Positions 1 to 11,850 are shown, counted from the stretch's first letter. The stretch is DNA of 64,000 nucleotides from Pisolithus tinctorius (GCA_024663395.1 JANFAH010000028.1:744001-808000), one strand, 5' to 3'. The notes: generated by a model from the letters alone, not told the origin. Program-made: numbers and translations.

Positions 1-813
1 GAAGCGCATTGCCAGTGCTCCATTTGTAACCCTGGCAGAGAATTAGTGAACCCTCGAAAAAAAGGCAGGGAGGGGTACATACGACGCCGCGTTAACACCG
101 AAGGACCCCTTGCTACCGCCGGCGGTGAAGCTCCTGAAGAAGGCACGCTTTTCCGCCTGGCTTCGAAGCGACTCCATGGCTCGGATAACAACTGATTTTT
201 CTGCCTCAGAATAGAGTGGGTCGTTTCTGACATTTTCGATCACGTAGTCGCTAAAGTTTTCAGCACCAGTTGTTGTGCCATCGATGAAATCCGACGACCA
301 TCTGAAATGGTATTAGGTCGTAACGCCTGTAGAGAAAACAATAGCACATACTGGTCCTGCTGCTTGAACCATCCGATTTGGAAAATAGACGTCTTGAATG
401 CATTCCAGTATGCCTCGGTATGGTCATCGGCCCCCACTTCCTTAGCGGCAACGCGAGAGGCGAACTCGAGTGAATTGGCAACGTCCGTCTAAATGATGGT
501 AAGTGCCAATGAGGCGTCAACACTTGACATCATCTTGAACAAGGTGCACTGACGCGGTTTAGTCCGGTGAGGTTGGCAAGAACGGAGACCAAGGTGCCAC
601 CGACGGCAGCAGCGCCATCCTGACCGGGCTCACCCAAAAACTTTCCACGGTCTAGTATGCAGATCGTCATCAATTTCGTAGGACGATATGTGAGGCCGCG
701 GACACACCTCCAACTTCCTCAAGGACTTTAGCCCTTGAGTAGAGGCCGACCTGGAGTGGCGCTAAGGTCGCCGATTTGATGTACGCCGCAGCTTGAGTAA
801 TATCGTTGGACAT
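1..813 (-). CDS. Copy A: long-class member of the locus protein family (3' end beyond window)
   Basis: Unknown function. Reading the minus strand, exon 1 is 813-708 (ATG at 813, N-terminus MSNDI), exon 2 follows an intron ending CTAG, exon 3a is 488-352, exon 3b is 301-83, and exon 4 starts at 32 and leaves the window. Exons 3a+3b total 356 nt, the same as the single exon 3 of copies C and F. A therefore carries an extra 50-nt intron (302-351, gtatgt...ttcag, phase 2), at the same position as an intron in the short-class genes. Conserved features are DVANSLEF, YWNAFKTSIFQIGWF and a GSFGVN segment. From memory, the overall pattern (IGW motif, then F-x-x-G after an RSQAEKRAFFRSF-like helix) recalls an unnamed protein family of bacteria and basidiomycetes; I cannot name it or assign an activity. 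No frame break is visible. Confidence 0.72.
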
Positions 814-897
814 GTTGACTTGAAAGAACTTGAGAGGAGTTTACAGTGGATGTGTGAACTACAGCGGTCCTAGATTCAGAACGCGTCTACAAACCTC

Positions 898-903
898 TTT
901 TAT
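898..903 (-). promoter_or_regulatory. TATA box of copy A
   Basis: TATAAA on the minus strand about 85 nt upstream of the ATG at 813. The same box lies at the equivalent place before copies C (8291-8296) and F (26595-26600). Confidence 0.6.
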
Positions 904-2862
904 ACTTATGGGCTTTACAGTCTTGATCTATATCTGGTGAAATCGTAATGCTTGCGATGCACCAGCACCAACACGGGATTGTTAACCTGCGCGGCTGGCC
1001 TCCTGACCACGGACACAACGTTATGTTTTCCCGGTCAGAGAAGCCGAGAAGATAGTTGGAAAGCGGCAGCCTGTAGGTTCTCCACTTACATGTTCACATG
1101 ATATTGACGTGTTCAATGGAAGCAAGAGGGATGCTTCGAAGACGCACTCTCCTCCGCGTTCCAGGCATCTGGCTCGGTGGTTCAGGCACGGCATGCCCCA
1201 GTTTATCCTTTCGGGGGTAATGAACGGGCAACTTGATCTAGGAGATCTGTTACTGTAAGACTGAAATAGTGCTCCACCCAACGGCTGATGACAAGCATCG
1301 CATGTAACTTTCAAGTTTCTGAGGCTAGGACACACGTCTGACTGGCCACGTTGCCCCACATTTTGCAAGAGGTGCCGTCACTGTAATAGAATTATCACCA
1401 CCCAGCTATGAGTTGTCGTTTTATCAGCTTGGGTGTCACCATTCAAGCGACAAGAGGGGGTTATATCCTTAATTGGAAGCCACCAATGCCATCTTCTCCC
1501 TCCCACCACTGCTCCAAGAGTGTCCTTACCTTGTAAATATTCCGTTAGATCATATCTTCCAGAGTTCAATGTATCGGCATAAGGTTTACACAGAAAGGCA
1601 AGGTCGATACGCTGCGTTCTGCGCAGGTTACTTGCCGCATCGTTTCACGGTCCAGACTGCCTTCGGAGAAGTACGCAAAAGTCGGAATCACGATTTTTGC
1701 CTTCCTGACATTCACGTCTTGGGCGTTGTTTGCTCCTGGCTCCTCCCGAGCACCGCCGGAGACGTTGAGTTGAAACTAGTGTCAATATTCAGAATCCATA
1801 GAATAGGAAAAACCAGCTGAATGCAATAGGTCTTCCAGGCCAGCGCCGGTATTCTCGCATTGTTCAACTTCGTCAACTGGCCGCCTCACATCTGACAACC
1901 TGAATGGACGCACTTTCTACGACGGGATGTTGGGCCCGTTCAACCGGTCCTGGTGCCACCTAGCAATACTACATTGTCTGCGCTAGCAGCTTGCACAGCA
2001 GCCTAAGGCTTCTCTACGCAGGTCAGCTGCATGGTCCCTACTGAATTTGGAGTGCACTATTGATGACATACAATCCATATCTTTCGGCTGTAGATTCGCC
2101 GCCCGTGCAAGGTAGTACCCATCTGCTTAGGGTGTATGAAAGAACCGAGATCGTAGTCCATTCATGCCTAGATCTTGGAGATCGAGCAATGGGCGTGCTT
2201 CACTTCTTCCTGCTGCCGTCACGTTACCAGTCACGTTGGATCCTAAACGGGGCATCCTGGAGGAAGCTCCATGAAAAAAGAAAGGTCAGCTAAATGCCAT
2301 CAACCTTCCATGCACCTCAGGACTGTTCGTCTCGCACGTCCAATGCGAGCATCAGCTTCTCAAAGTCGAATTCCAAGGTTCTGCTCGCTCAGGCAGGCCG
2401 TGATTGGATGGATAATCGAAGTTGTAGTCCGACTGGGCGTGACCGTTTCATTTCCTCCTGTATTCGTCGAAATCGAGGCGCACGTTGGGTTTCAATCCTA
2501 AATAGGACACGAAAAAATCCCATGTCATAGAGGTCAGCTGAACGCGATCGGCTTCCATCCTTCCTTGAAATTTGGGTTGTAAACAGCAATTCTGTTGCCG
2601 GCCATCTTAACCCGTGCTGCTTGCCTAGTTTGTGTGAAGTGGCATGGAAGTTTCTCCGTCGCAGACCACATGACAACTGGATGTTTTAGTCATAGCAATG
2701 TCTTCGCTCTTCGAGAGATGCTAACGGCGACTTGGATAGGCACAGGCAGGTTGGTCAGGTGAGTCGAGATGCGCACGCATGTTCTTGCACCCGGTGGAGT
2801 ACAACTCCGTAACTTTCAAATGGGGCTTGCTCGACTCCCGGCGTCTGCCGCTGGGGGATATG
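904..2862. promoter_or_regulatory. Divergent spacer 1 (between copies A and B) with four CAGCTG-type modules
   Basis: No convincing gene lies here. Four related modules, CAGCTG or CAGCTA followed by AATGC or a similar sequence, lie at 1814-1819, 2024-2029, 2287-2292 and 2535-2540, spaced 210-263 nt. Two are preceded by an (A)TCCTAAA block (about 2240 and 2497). The spacer matches spacer 3 (26.6-28.6 kb) along nearly its whole length and matches spacer 2 in shorter blocks. I infer a shared regulatory region for the divergent pair. Confidence 0.5.
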
Positions 2863-2868
2863 TTATAA
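2863..2868 (+). promoter_or_regulatory. TATA-like box of copy B
   Basis: TTATAA about 60 nt before the ATG, inside a conserved block (GTCTGCCG, a run of G, TTATAACCCTTCGTA) that also precedes copies D and G. The short distance to the ATG makes an unseen upstream coding exon unlikely. Confidence 0.55.
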
Positions 2869-2928
2869 CCCTTCGTACGCGCACCAAAGTTATCACACGT
2901 TGAATCCCTACCTCTAATATCAACCAGC

Positions 2929-3809
2929 ATGTCTACCAGTGCGGCTGTCTGCGTCTCCATACTCCTAGTTTTTTTGCCTGGCGTCAGCGCACAACACCAG
3001 GTGGGGTTTAATGTACAATCAAACGTTCCTGCTCAAATCTTCGTACAGGAGGACGTACGAAACAGCTTGGAGTTTGCTGCCAGAGCAGCAGATAAAGCAA
3101 CTGGCGACGACTACGCCAGATGGTTCAACACTTTCAAGACTACGCTTTTAAATATACACTGGTTTAGCCAACAGGATGGGTTCGTTCATGCTGCTTAACA
3201 CTTGCTACAGTCAGTTTATGCTCCAAACCAATGTTGACAGGCTAGAACAGGAGGTCCAGGGACTAGTCTTAGACTCTTTGGACTTGACCGGTTCAGAGCG
3301 CGATCTGCTCATCCGTGCTTTGAACGCCCTCCAGCAGAAAGCAGAAAACGAACAGGCACTAAATCTATTCAACCAGAGTGCTCTTGATGAAGTCAGTCAA
3401 GACGCAATTTCCCGTTTGCTTTTTATCGGAGGGGGGAGTTACCATGGCAAATTTCAGCTTGCCGTTTGCTCGTGAGTCCACGATATGTGGTCCCGCCATT
3501 ACATTGCCACTCAAGCGAACAATTGTCAGGGAGAAGAACGGCGCCGTTGCTGTCTCTACTTCCTACGTCCACTTCAACGTCGATGGGGCACAATACAGCA
3601 GCGTTCTCTATGCGGAAGGCAAGGTGGAAACGAAGACTACACTCTGTAAGTGGAATGCTTCGAAATACTGACAGGATGTTGACTTAGTGAGTTTAGCGAC
3701 CCACGTGCTTGGTTTGAACAGCGAACTATACAGCAAAGTTCGCGATTCGATTAAGAAAAGACTTGAGGACAGTGGGGTATCTGAACAAGTGCCCATTTCT
3801 GGATTGTAA
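2929..3809 (+). CDS. Copy B: short-class member of the locus protein family, probably secreted (223 aa)
   Basis: Unknown function. Five exons: 2929-3000, 3049-3179, 3241-3471, 3530-3645 and 3688-3809, all with GT-AG borders; 672 nt in frame. The first exon encodes a short hydrophobic N-terminus ending PGVSAQHQ, which looks like a cleavable signal peptide. The rest aligns with the minus-strand genes: EDVRNSLEFAARA with DVANSLEFASRV, FNTFKTTLLNIHWF with WNAFKTSIFQIGWF, then a helical stretch (LLIRALNALQQKAE) and a beta-rich C-terminal part (GKFQLAV, TSYVHFNVDGAQYSS). Intron positions and phases match the long class. Forms a head-to-head pair with copy A. Nearly identical to copy G. Confidence 0.78.
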
Positions 3810-5599
3810 CATGTGAATGCGATGCGTGGCCACCATCTATATATGTAACAAATAGGAATCATTAACTGGACCGGTGGAGTGAATTATATTGCTGAATCCT
3901 GAGGCCTGATCGGCTGATCCTATGTTGCCGTTGTGTCGCGTGTTGTGGAGAGCCCACCACCCATCTTCGTTTTTACGTTGTTTACTTTTTTTTTACAAGG
4001 TCACTGCACCTGGAAATTGTGCGCACTTTTTCCGACGTTCTCGCAATCGAATATATTGGCGCTGTGGAAAACTCCGTGACTCCGGGCATAGTTGATTCCT
4101 GAGACTATTTCGGGCATCCTCCTATGCTATGTCGACGCCAACCGAATGTCTCGTGCAGGGTATATAGACACGGTCACCGATCTGGTGTTGTTCAGTTACG
4201 CTCGGAAGAAGAACGATAGGAGATGAGACAACAGTTGCGGGTACTTTGGACCCTAACCCAGCCAGAAGAAGCGACAATAAATGAGCGTCGGAATCGATGA
4301 CCACCATTTGCGAAGTTGGGGATAACCTCCATGGTCGTCGGCGTCAAAAACATGGCCGGGCACGAAGCCGGTGACCTGCGACAGAGGTGTACGGGGGAGA
4401 GCCGAAGTCTAGTCCAAGTACTAACACACGACGAACGGTGCCGTGTCCCAGACCTGAAACCTCTGACTAGCGGAGTCTGCAGCTAAGTAGTTTTCGAGCG
4501 GCATCCGATCTAACTTTTGGTCATCAGGCGGCCACAAATTCAACTAAGGATACGTATTCGTCAATCAGTACACTGCCTGCACGGAAACCAACTTATGAAG
4601 CACAAGTGCATCTTCGCGGTTGCCTATCACGGGTTTGACGGTATCCTACATGAATGAATTCACGGCAGTTCGTTAAGAGCAATGGAGCGGCCACCCGTCG
4701 GGCCGTCTCGACATACTCAAAGAATTAGTAGTCGCCACGTTGGATTTTGCGTAGTGAAGCGAGACAGCTCAACGTATATCTGCACTCGTAGGTTTATCGC
4801 TCGTTCGGGGTTACAACCGAGGTACACAGCTCATAGGTCTTCATGCTAAACCAGACAGCATGTAATGTCCATTGACACGGAAATGAAGTCTGCTGTGAGA
4901 TCTAGCGCGGTGAGAATTCATACACCAGGCACCGTGGCAACGTCATTGGTGAGTAACATATGTAGTACGGGGTTTGGAGGTGTGCAAAGACACAAGTACC
5001 AATGCATCGTCTCACCCCGCCCTCGTGGAGTCACTCGCTTGATTGCTCGCTAATGACTTCGGTAAGCATTGCATGTGAAAATTTTCAATCCGCTAGTCGA
5101 CCGTGACTTCACTGTCAACAATGAGGCACACCCACAGCGGAGTATCACAGCCGGATGAGCTACCCCGATACTCATGCCAGGAACCGAGGCACATCCGGAT
5201 GGGGGGCAGAAAGAACGGACGGGGACGTAACATGGATGGTGGGCAGACAAGGTGGGATGCCGGACGGAAATGGATTAAGCCATGGATGTCCTTTTCACTC
5301 ATCGATTTCAAAAGGAAGAACTCAATCTGTCGCCACATCCGCAAAAAAATGACAACTCGGGTCCTCCCAGAATCATCCTTCCGTACCATTAACCACGGCG
5401 CAGGACGGTAAGCACAGCTTGTTTAGAATCAATCAATTATGACTATAGGCTGCTGGAAAAGTGGGGTAGCCAAAATAAACATACCTGTAGCACCCGAGCT
5501 CACCCGAGGTGGTAGGGCTCCAGTAGCGAACTGATGCGAGAGACACAACTAGGAATCGAGAATATTCTGGCGGGATGTGGCGCCGGCCGAGACGAGATC
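3810..5599. other. Intergenic, no gene recognised
   Basis: Holds the 3' flank of copy B, then sequence with only short, overlapping open frames on both strands and no recognisable domain, repeat or RNA gene. Confidence 0.5.
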
Positions 5600-6600
5600 T
5601 ACTGCATACCCAAGATTGATGACGCTCATGCAGGACTGTTGACGGCTGCGGTCGCAGTCGAGAGCGAACGCGATCTGGTCGGCGAGGATGATCCACATAC
5701 ATTCGTGGGCGCACGCAGACTGGATTTAACGACACAGACACTTCCTTGTGCACAGGTAAAAGAAATGATACATACTGTCCCTTCTTGGCTATCTATTCCC
5801 GCATAAATTAGTTTATATGTGAGCGAAGCCTTGGTGCAGCTATGGATAACGGGAGCGGTTCAGGGTGATGAAGACGCTGATGTAGGTGTGGACGTATGAC
5901 AGAAAGAGGATGGGTAGTCGCGGCGGAGGAAATTCTGGGATTTGGCGATCGACTACGACATCAAACTCGATTCCAGGTACCACGCAGAATGTGAACTTGA
6001 GTCCGAGCACACCCACTCCTGTACACGCACACACCCGCACACGAACACGAGCACATAGGCGCGCAGGTCCGCGCTTTTGCGGATGCGCCATGATTCAAAA
6101 ATGTACAGATTCACCTTTCCATCTCTACGCACCTGATACGCATCCGCTCATCCAAGCGCCCATGGAGCTATTACGATATCTTCGATGATTTGCCCTGCAT
6201 CTGTATGGCCATGGGTTTGGGTGTTGGAATTGGAATGAGCTCAAGCCTGGGTTGTTCCGAAGGAGAGAAAATCGAAACGGTTGCAACCCGGACAACCCCC
6301 AATGAACACAGGGACTAGCGCCAGCACGAGTGGGATGCCAAGACCAAGGCCCAAATTAAAACCAAGCGCAAAGGGAGAAGATGCGGAACGGAGGAGCCTG
6401 CGGTCTTCGTTGTTGCTGTGGCGTTACTGACGACACCTGTAATATTTACGCACGCGCGATCACGTCGGAGATGTCGCCGGGGATGGTGACAGTGCCAGCG
6501 ATAGTGGGGAGGTTGTAAATGGCAGCAGCGATGTTAGGACTGGAGGAAGATGCCTAGGAGAGGGAACAACAGCTCTGCGATTAAGATGCTGATGTCAATT
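5600..6600 (+). pseudogene. Decayed partial duplicate of the C-terminal tail of the FYVE RhoGEF gene
   Basis: Plus-strand frames in succession match the tail of the RhoGEF encoded at 17776-19044 on the minus strand. Examples are TFVGA-x2-LD-x3-QT followed by WLSIPA, then SNSIPGT followed by PVHAHTRTR, then a segment equivalent to PRPRPRPKTGTKEEDAERR. The matches run in the same order as in the parent but jump between frames and contain stops, so no protein is made. The copy is inverted relative to the parent and about 12 kb away. The parent's domains (DH, PH, FYVE) are not present here. Confidence 0.7.
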
Positions 6601-7191
6601 GATGGGTGCACCGACACGGAAGTTGTGACATCGTTAAGCACGCCTATTGTCGTGGACTCCTGATTACTCGAATATGTACACCATTGCTGATGCACATATA
6701 TCGGTTTTTTACGAACTCGAGAAAAGGTCAGCTTGGAGAACTCCCGGACTAGAACAAGGTTACACACGCACACAACAAATATTACTGTAATGCACATGTC
6801 CTTCTCAACTCAATATCTACTGGTCGACTTTGTAGGATGAGTGAGTTACATTGAAGTTCGTTCATCGTCTCTCGTTTCTACATAGTTTATTTTTATGACA
6901 CGACCGAATGCCCAATTCAAAGACCTGTATTCGGAATCCGACTCAGAACGTCACCCTGCCAGTGAAACGTTAAGGGCTCTCCAGAATTCGAAAAACGGGG
7001 GAGGCACAGAGGGAGTGCAATGTACCGCATGTATGACTCCGTTTGTTGAGATGTACACACAGCGCACTCCGTCGCGGCGGTCCCTCCAGTCGGTGTAAGA
7101 GAAACCAGAGCAATTGCCATTTCACATCAATTTACATTAACACGCTTTGAACTTTCACTTTGAAATACAATCGAGACCCTGGCGCGACCAT
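6601..7191. other. Intergenic, no gene recognised
   Basis: Nothing beyond short chance frames; includes the 3' flank of copy C. Confidence 0.5.
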
Positions 7192-8205
7192 TCAAATATC
7201 CACCCCGTCGATGTAGTCACCAGCCGCCTTGTCCAATTTGTCCTCGATCTTCTGTCTGACCGAGTCGATAGTCCGCTGATTCGCAGCGGCATCCACATTG
7301 TCTGCGACATAATGAATAAGTTGGGGAATATAGAAAGCAAGCTTACATACCCTTTTGCACATTGGCCTTGATGTTCTTGATACTGAAAATCAGATAATCA
7401 TCCACCTTGGCATTGCAACTGAAAGTGAATGCTGAAAAACGCATTGCCAGCGCTCCATTTGTAACCCTTTCGGAGAATTATGAATGCCTACGTATAAAGA
7501 AAAAAAATCAAGTGAGAAATACATACGTCGCTGAGTTAACACCAAAGGACCCCTTGTCACCACCGGCGGTGAAGCTCCTGAAGAAAGCACGTTTTTCCGC
7601 CTGGCTTCGCAGCGATTTCAATGATCGGATAACAATATCTTTTTCTGCGCTGGAATAGAGTGGGTCCCCGCTGACATTGTCAATCACGTAGTCGCTGAAG
7701 TTCTCGGCACCAGTTGTTGTACCATCAATGAAATCCGAAGACCACTCGTCAGCCTGCTTGAACCATCCAATTTGGAAAATAGACGTCTTGAATGCATTCC
7801 AGTATGCCGCGGTATGGTCATCAGCCCCCACTTCCTTGGCGGCAACGCGAGAAGCGAACTCGAGGGAGTTGGCAACGTCCGTCTAAATGGTGGCAAATGC
7901 CAATGAGGTGTCAATACTTGGCATCATCGTGAACAAGGTGCACTGACGCGGTTTTGCCCGGTGAGGTTGGCAAGGACGGAGACCAGAGTGCCACCAACAG
8001 TGGCGGCGCCATCCTGACCAGGTTCACCCAAATATTTTCCACGGTCTACACAAACCTTCATTAATTTCGGAGGGCGATACATGAGGCCCGTCAACGCACC
8101 TTTGTTTTCTGAAAGGACTGCAGCCCTTGAGTACAGACCGACCTGGATGGGATTCAAGGTCGCTGATTCGATGTACGCCAAGGCTTGAGCAATATCGTCG
8201 GACAT
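7192..8205 (-). CDS. Copy C: long-class member of the locus protein family (261 aa)
   Basis: Unknown function. Minus-strand exons 8205-8100, 8045-7948, 7882-7527, 7466-7351 and 7301-7192 (106, 98, 356, 116, 110 nt; 786 nt in frame) have GT-AG borders. The protein starts MSDDIAQALAYI, has no signal peptide and carries DVANSLEF, YWNAFKTSIFQIGWF and a C-terminal QRTIDSVRQKIEDKL helix ending GDYIDGVDI. It lacks the intron that splits exon 3 in copies A and E. Exon 1 reads through its 54-nt intron without a stop, so the splice is inferred from homology. Paired head-to-head with copy D. Confidence 0.76.
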
Positions 8206-8290
8206 GTCGATATGAAAGAACTTGAGAGGAGTTTACACTAAATTTATGAGATACAGTGGTTCTGGGTTCAGAGCACGCCCACACACCCAC

Positions 8291-8296
8291 TTTATA
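8291..8296 (-). promoter_or_regulatory. TATA box of copy C
   Basis: TATAAA on the minus strand about 86 nt upstream of the ATG at 8205; equivalent boxes precede copies A and F. Confidence 0.6.
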
Positions 8297-10343
8297 CCCA
8301 TGGGCTCTACAGTCTTGATCCATATCTGGTGAGATCGTGATGCTCACGGTGCACGATCACCAAGATGAGATTATCACCCGTGCACGGTTGGCCCCTTGAT
8401 CATGGATACAGCCTTATGCTTTCGGGTTCAAGGAAGTCCAGAAGGAACCGGGTATGTAGTTGGAAATCGAGAGCCGGTATGGTTGTCCCTGGTCGTCCAC
8501 TTGCATGTTCCCATGATATGATTGACATGTTCAATGGAACTCAGGGGGTTTCCAAGCCACATGTTCCAAGGATCTGGGTCGGTGATGCCTCGCCACATGC
8601 CCCACGTCCCCACAGCCTTCGGCAATGATAAGCAAGCGAACCGGATTTCCTTACCGTCGATGTATGGGGATCAGTGAAGTTGCTGTAAGACTGAAATAAG
8701 TAGTTCTGTAAGAGTGTCCTCAGCCACTTACGTACTATGTAATTATTCAGTCAGATTGCCTTCCAGAATTCAACAGGTTTGTACAAAGCGTTCCCGGTAC
8801 TCCTTTCTGCACAGGTCAGCTGTCACCAATCATAAGCCCAAATGGGATTTGGAGCTGCAAGAATTAATGACACATAACTTGTGTCCTCTCAGAAGACTGC
8901 GGGGTCACCAAAGGTAGCATCATTCCTGCTGTCTTGTTGCTCGCGTCTCGAGCCTTGTATATGTACATTCCCAACGTCTGGGCATCTCCGGAAATTTTGA
9001 TTTGAAACTGGTGCATCCGCGCCCGTAGAATATGAAAGATCAACTGAATGCAATGGTCTTCCATACCAGAGTGATTCTTCTCATCAGGAAGCGGATAAAT
9101 GGTTTAAACCTGTTTAAACCCGTCACTGACTGGTCGTGACCGCGATTCCGTCATTCCCTGTCCCTCTGATGCTCGCCTCGTTAACGTCAATAGTCACTGG
9201 GATACGGCAACGCAAAACTGCTCCACTTACCAATCAGGCGTGAAGATAAAAGTTCGTGTCAACCGCACGAAAGATTAGGTGGTGAGTTGGGGGCCAAAAT
9301 GCCACTTCCGTTGCCTGATAGGGGAAATTGTTAGTCCTGTTCGCTAACCCAATTACATAGCATCCGACGCAACACATTACCATGTGTCGTGCAAGTGCTT
9401 GATGCGGTACTAGTATATCCAGCCAGGGCGTGAGCGGTGGTTCCAATCCATGTGTCATAACTAGCCTAAACAATGATTGGGAGCCGTGATATCCGGGCGG
9501 CCGCCTCATGTTCGACACTTTGAACGGGTGTAGTAACCCCCTACTCCGGAATATTGGTTCTACACATTTGACTCTGGTACCTCAAGGATATCATCTAGGA
9601 ATACTAGGGACGTGCCTTGCTGGGAATTAGCGCTGCAGCACAAGGCTTCTCTACGCAGGTTAGCTGCATGAAGCCGACTGAATTTTCTTAAAGTGCATGA
9701 AAAAACGTAGTCCAGTCCTAGATCTTGGTGTTCGTGCCATGGGCGTGACGTCTTCCTGCTGCATCATGGACCAGTCACGTTAGACGCTAAACGGGGTATT
9801 GTCAGAACATGGTATGGGTCAGCTGAACGCAGTAGCCTTGCACGTCAGGTCGTTTCGTCTTGCCTTCTTTGAAAAGTTGACCCGTGCAGGTGTGACGGGA
9901 GTGCTCAGCCTCCATGGTCAGCCGAAGTCGATTCTGAGTTTTGGTCCATAATATCCCACTTGGTGGAAACCAAATTCGTCAATACCAAGCGCCGAGGCAC
10001 ACGCTGTTTCACATTTTCACACACTTTCAATTCTGGGCCCGATACCTCAGTCTTCTATGCGACAAATTTGACTTACCTTTCTGGACATTTGGGGTGCCGG
10101 CGATCTTGCTATCCGGGAACCGTGACTTGAAATACGCGGCTCCCAGGCATGGCCAAAAGTCCCAAGGGCTTCGACGTAGACCACGTGACTGTGAATTGAA
10201 TGTCTTCCATTCAAGATGCCTGCTGTCATGAAACCATCGGTGCCAAACGGCAACTTGGGCAAGCTCATACCGATCAATCAGGTCCACGAGTTCAAATGGG
10301 GCTTGCTCGTCTCAGCTAACGGCGTCTGCCGTGGGGGGATTGA
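8297..10343. promoter_or_regulatory. Divergent spacer 2 (between copies C and D) with four CAGCTG-type modules
   Basis: More diverged than spacers 1 and 3. Modules are at 8819-8824 (CAGCTG), 9041-9046 (CAACTG), 9661-9666 (TAGCTG) and 9820-9825 (CAGCTG). The last follows a CTAAACGGGG block at about 9787, as in spacers 1 and 3. Blocks around 9640-9850 align with 2000-2290. No gene recognised; the stretch 9050-9600 has no counterpart that I can see. Confidence 0.45.
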
Positions 10344-10349
10344 TTATAA
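10344..10349 (+). promoter_or_regulatory. TATA-like box of copy D
   Basis: TTATAA in the same conserved block as before copies B and G, about 60 nt upstream of the ATG at 10409. Confidence 0.55.
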
Positions 10350-10408
10350 CCCTTCGTATCCGTGCCAGAGATACTACACATTGCATCCTACCTTCAGTAT
10401 AAACCAGC

Positions 10409-11303
10409 ATGTCCTGTTCCGTGATCGGGTCCGCCAGTGCAGCTGTCTGTGTTTCCGTACTCCTAGTTTTCTTGCCTGACGTCAGCGCACAACACCAGGT
10501 GCGGTTTAATCCACGGTGAAATGTACTTTCTCAATCTTTGTATAGGAAGACGTACGAAACAGCTTCGAGCTTGCAGCCAGGGCAGCAGATAAAGCAAGTG
10601 GCGATGACTACGCCAAATGGTTCAACACTTTTAAGACTACCCTTCTAAATATACACTGGTTTAGCCAACAAGATGGGTTCGTTCACACTGCCTAACACTT
10701 TCCACGGTCAGCTTACGCGTGCCCCCTACGTTGACAGACGTGAGGAAGAGGTCAAGGGATTGGTCCTTGACTCTTTAAATGTGTCTAAATCGGAGCGCGA
10801 ACTGCTCACCCGTGCTTTGAACGCCCTCCAGCAGAAAGCTGAGAACGAAGAAGCACTAAAGCTGTTCAACCAGGGTGCTCTTGCTCAAGTCAATCAAGAC
10901 GTGGTCTCCCGTTTGCTTTTTATTGGAGGGGGGAGTTACCATGGAAAGTTCCAGCTTGCCATTTGCTCGTGAGTTCACGATAGTGGTCCCCCATTCCATT
11001 GCCACTTAAGCGAACAACCTCCAGGGAGAAAAATGGTGCCATTGCAGTTTCTACTTCCTATGTCCACTTCAGCGTCGATGGGGCGCAATACAGCAGCGTT
11101 CTCTATGCGGATGGCAAGGTGGAAACGAAGACTACACTCTGTAAGTAGAACGGCTCGAAACGCTGAGGGGACGTTGACTCGTGACTTTAGCGGCCCACGT
11201 GCTTGGTTTGAATGAGGAGCAATACAGAAAGGTTCGTGAATCGATCAAGAAAAAACTTGTGGACACTGGGGTATCCGAGCAAGCGCCCGTCGTTGGGTTG
11301 TAA
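10409..11303 (+). CDS. Copy D: short-class member of the locus protein family, probably secreted (226 aa)
   Basis: Unknown function. Exons 10409-10498, 10546-10676, 10738-10968, 11025-11140 and 11191-11303 (681 nt, in frame). The N-terminus (MSCSVIG..., hydrophobic core, PDVSAQHQ) is six residues longer than in copies B and G and looks like a signal peptide. The last intron is unusual: the acceptor used by B and G (ACTTAG) reads ACTCG here, and the next AG lies 9 nt downstream, keeping the frame with three codons lost. Otherwise the gene follows the B/G pattern. Divergent partner of copy C. Confidence 0.75.
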
Positions 11304-11850
11304 TATGTGTGAACGTGATAGCAGGCCACCGTGTATGTAACATTCTGGACTAGTGCAGTGAACTGTGTTTCTGTTGTGTCCCTCGCCGTTCGTGGAAGCC
11401 ACAAGAGAGTTCATCGTAAGCACTTCATGTATATGCACTTTGGAAGGCCGCTGGATTTACAGATTTTATGATGACTAGCCTTGTTTTCCTCCCAAGTCCT
11501 CGACATTTATTATTCTTGAGGTTTTTCATCCGCCGAGCTGGCGACGTCACCAAAACCCCGCAAGTCCACCGGTAGGGATTAACAAACGATACTACTTTTC
11601 TTTTGATCGAGTGAGGACTGGGAGAATATGACAGTTCTTTTCTGGGATATCGCCCACAATACCATGAATTCCTATTCTCGTTCCTCAGTGCTTTTCATCA
11701 CAAATTTAGATTTTCAACTTGTGGTATGTACAGAACAATGTTCCGTCAGACACTGCATTCCTTTAGAAGTGATCGAAAACCTTTGGTCGACTTTATGCAA
11801 ACTTAGACAGTTGCAGTTGAGAGCAAGATGCGTGTATACTACCCAGAGGC
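11304..11850. other. Intergenic, no gene recognised
   Basis: Runs from the 3' flank of copy D to the target site of gypsy-1. No domain, repeat or RNA gene seen. Confidence 0.5.

Noticed and set aside
1021..2676. Several frames of 75-115 codons in divergent spacer 1 as small genes
   Set aside because: Not conserved as frames in spacers 2 and 3, although the DNA is similar.
5886..6188. 100-codon plus-strand frame with His-Thr-Arg repeats as a gene
   Set aside because: It is one segment of the decayed RhoGEF duplicate; the similarity continues in other frames on both sides.
10216..10479. 87-codon plus-strand frame overlapping the start of copy D, as a possible first exon
   Set aside because: It runs through the TATA block conserved with copies B and G, is not open in those copies and has no similarity to exon 1 of the long class.
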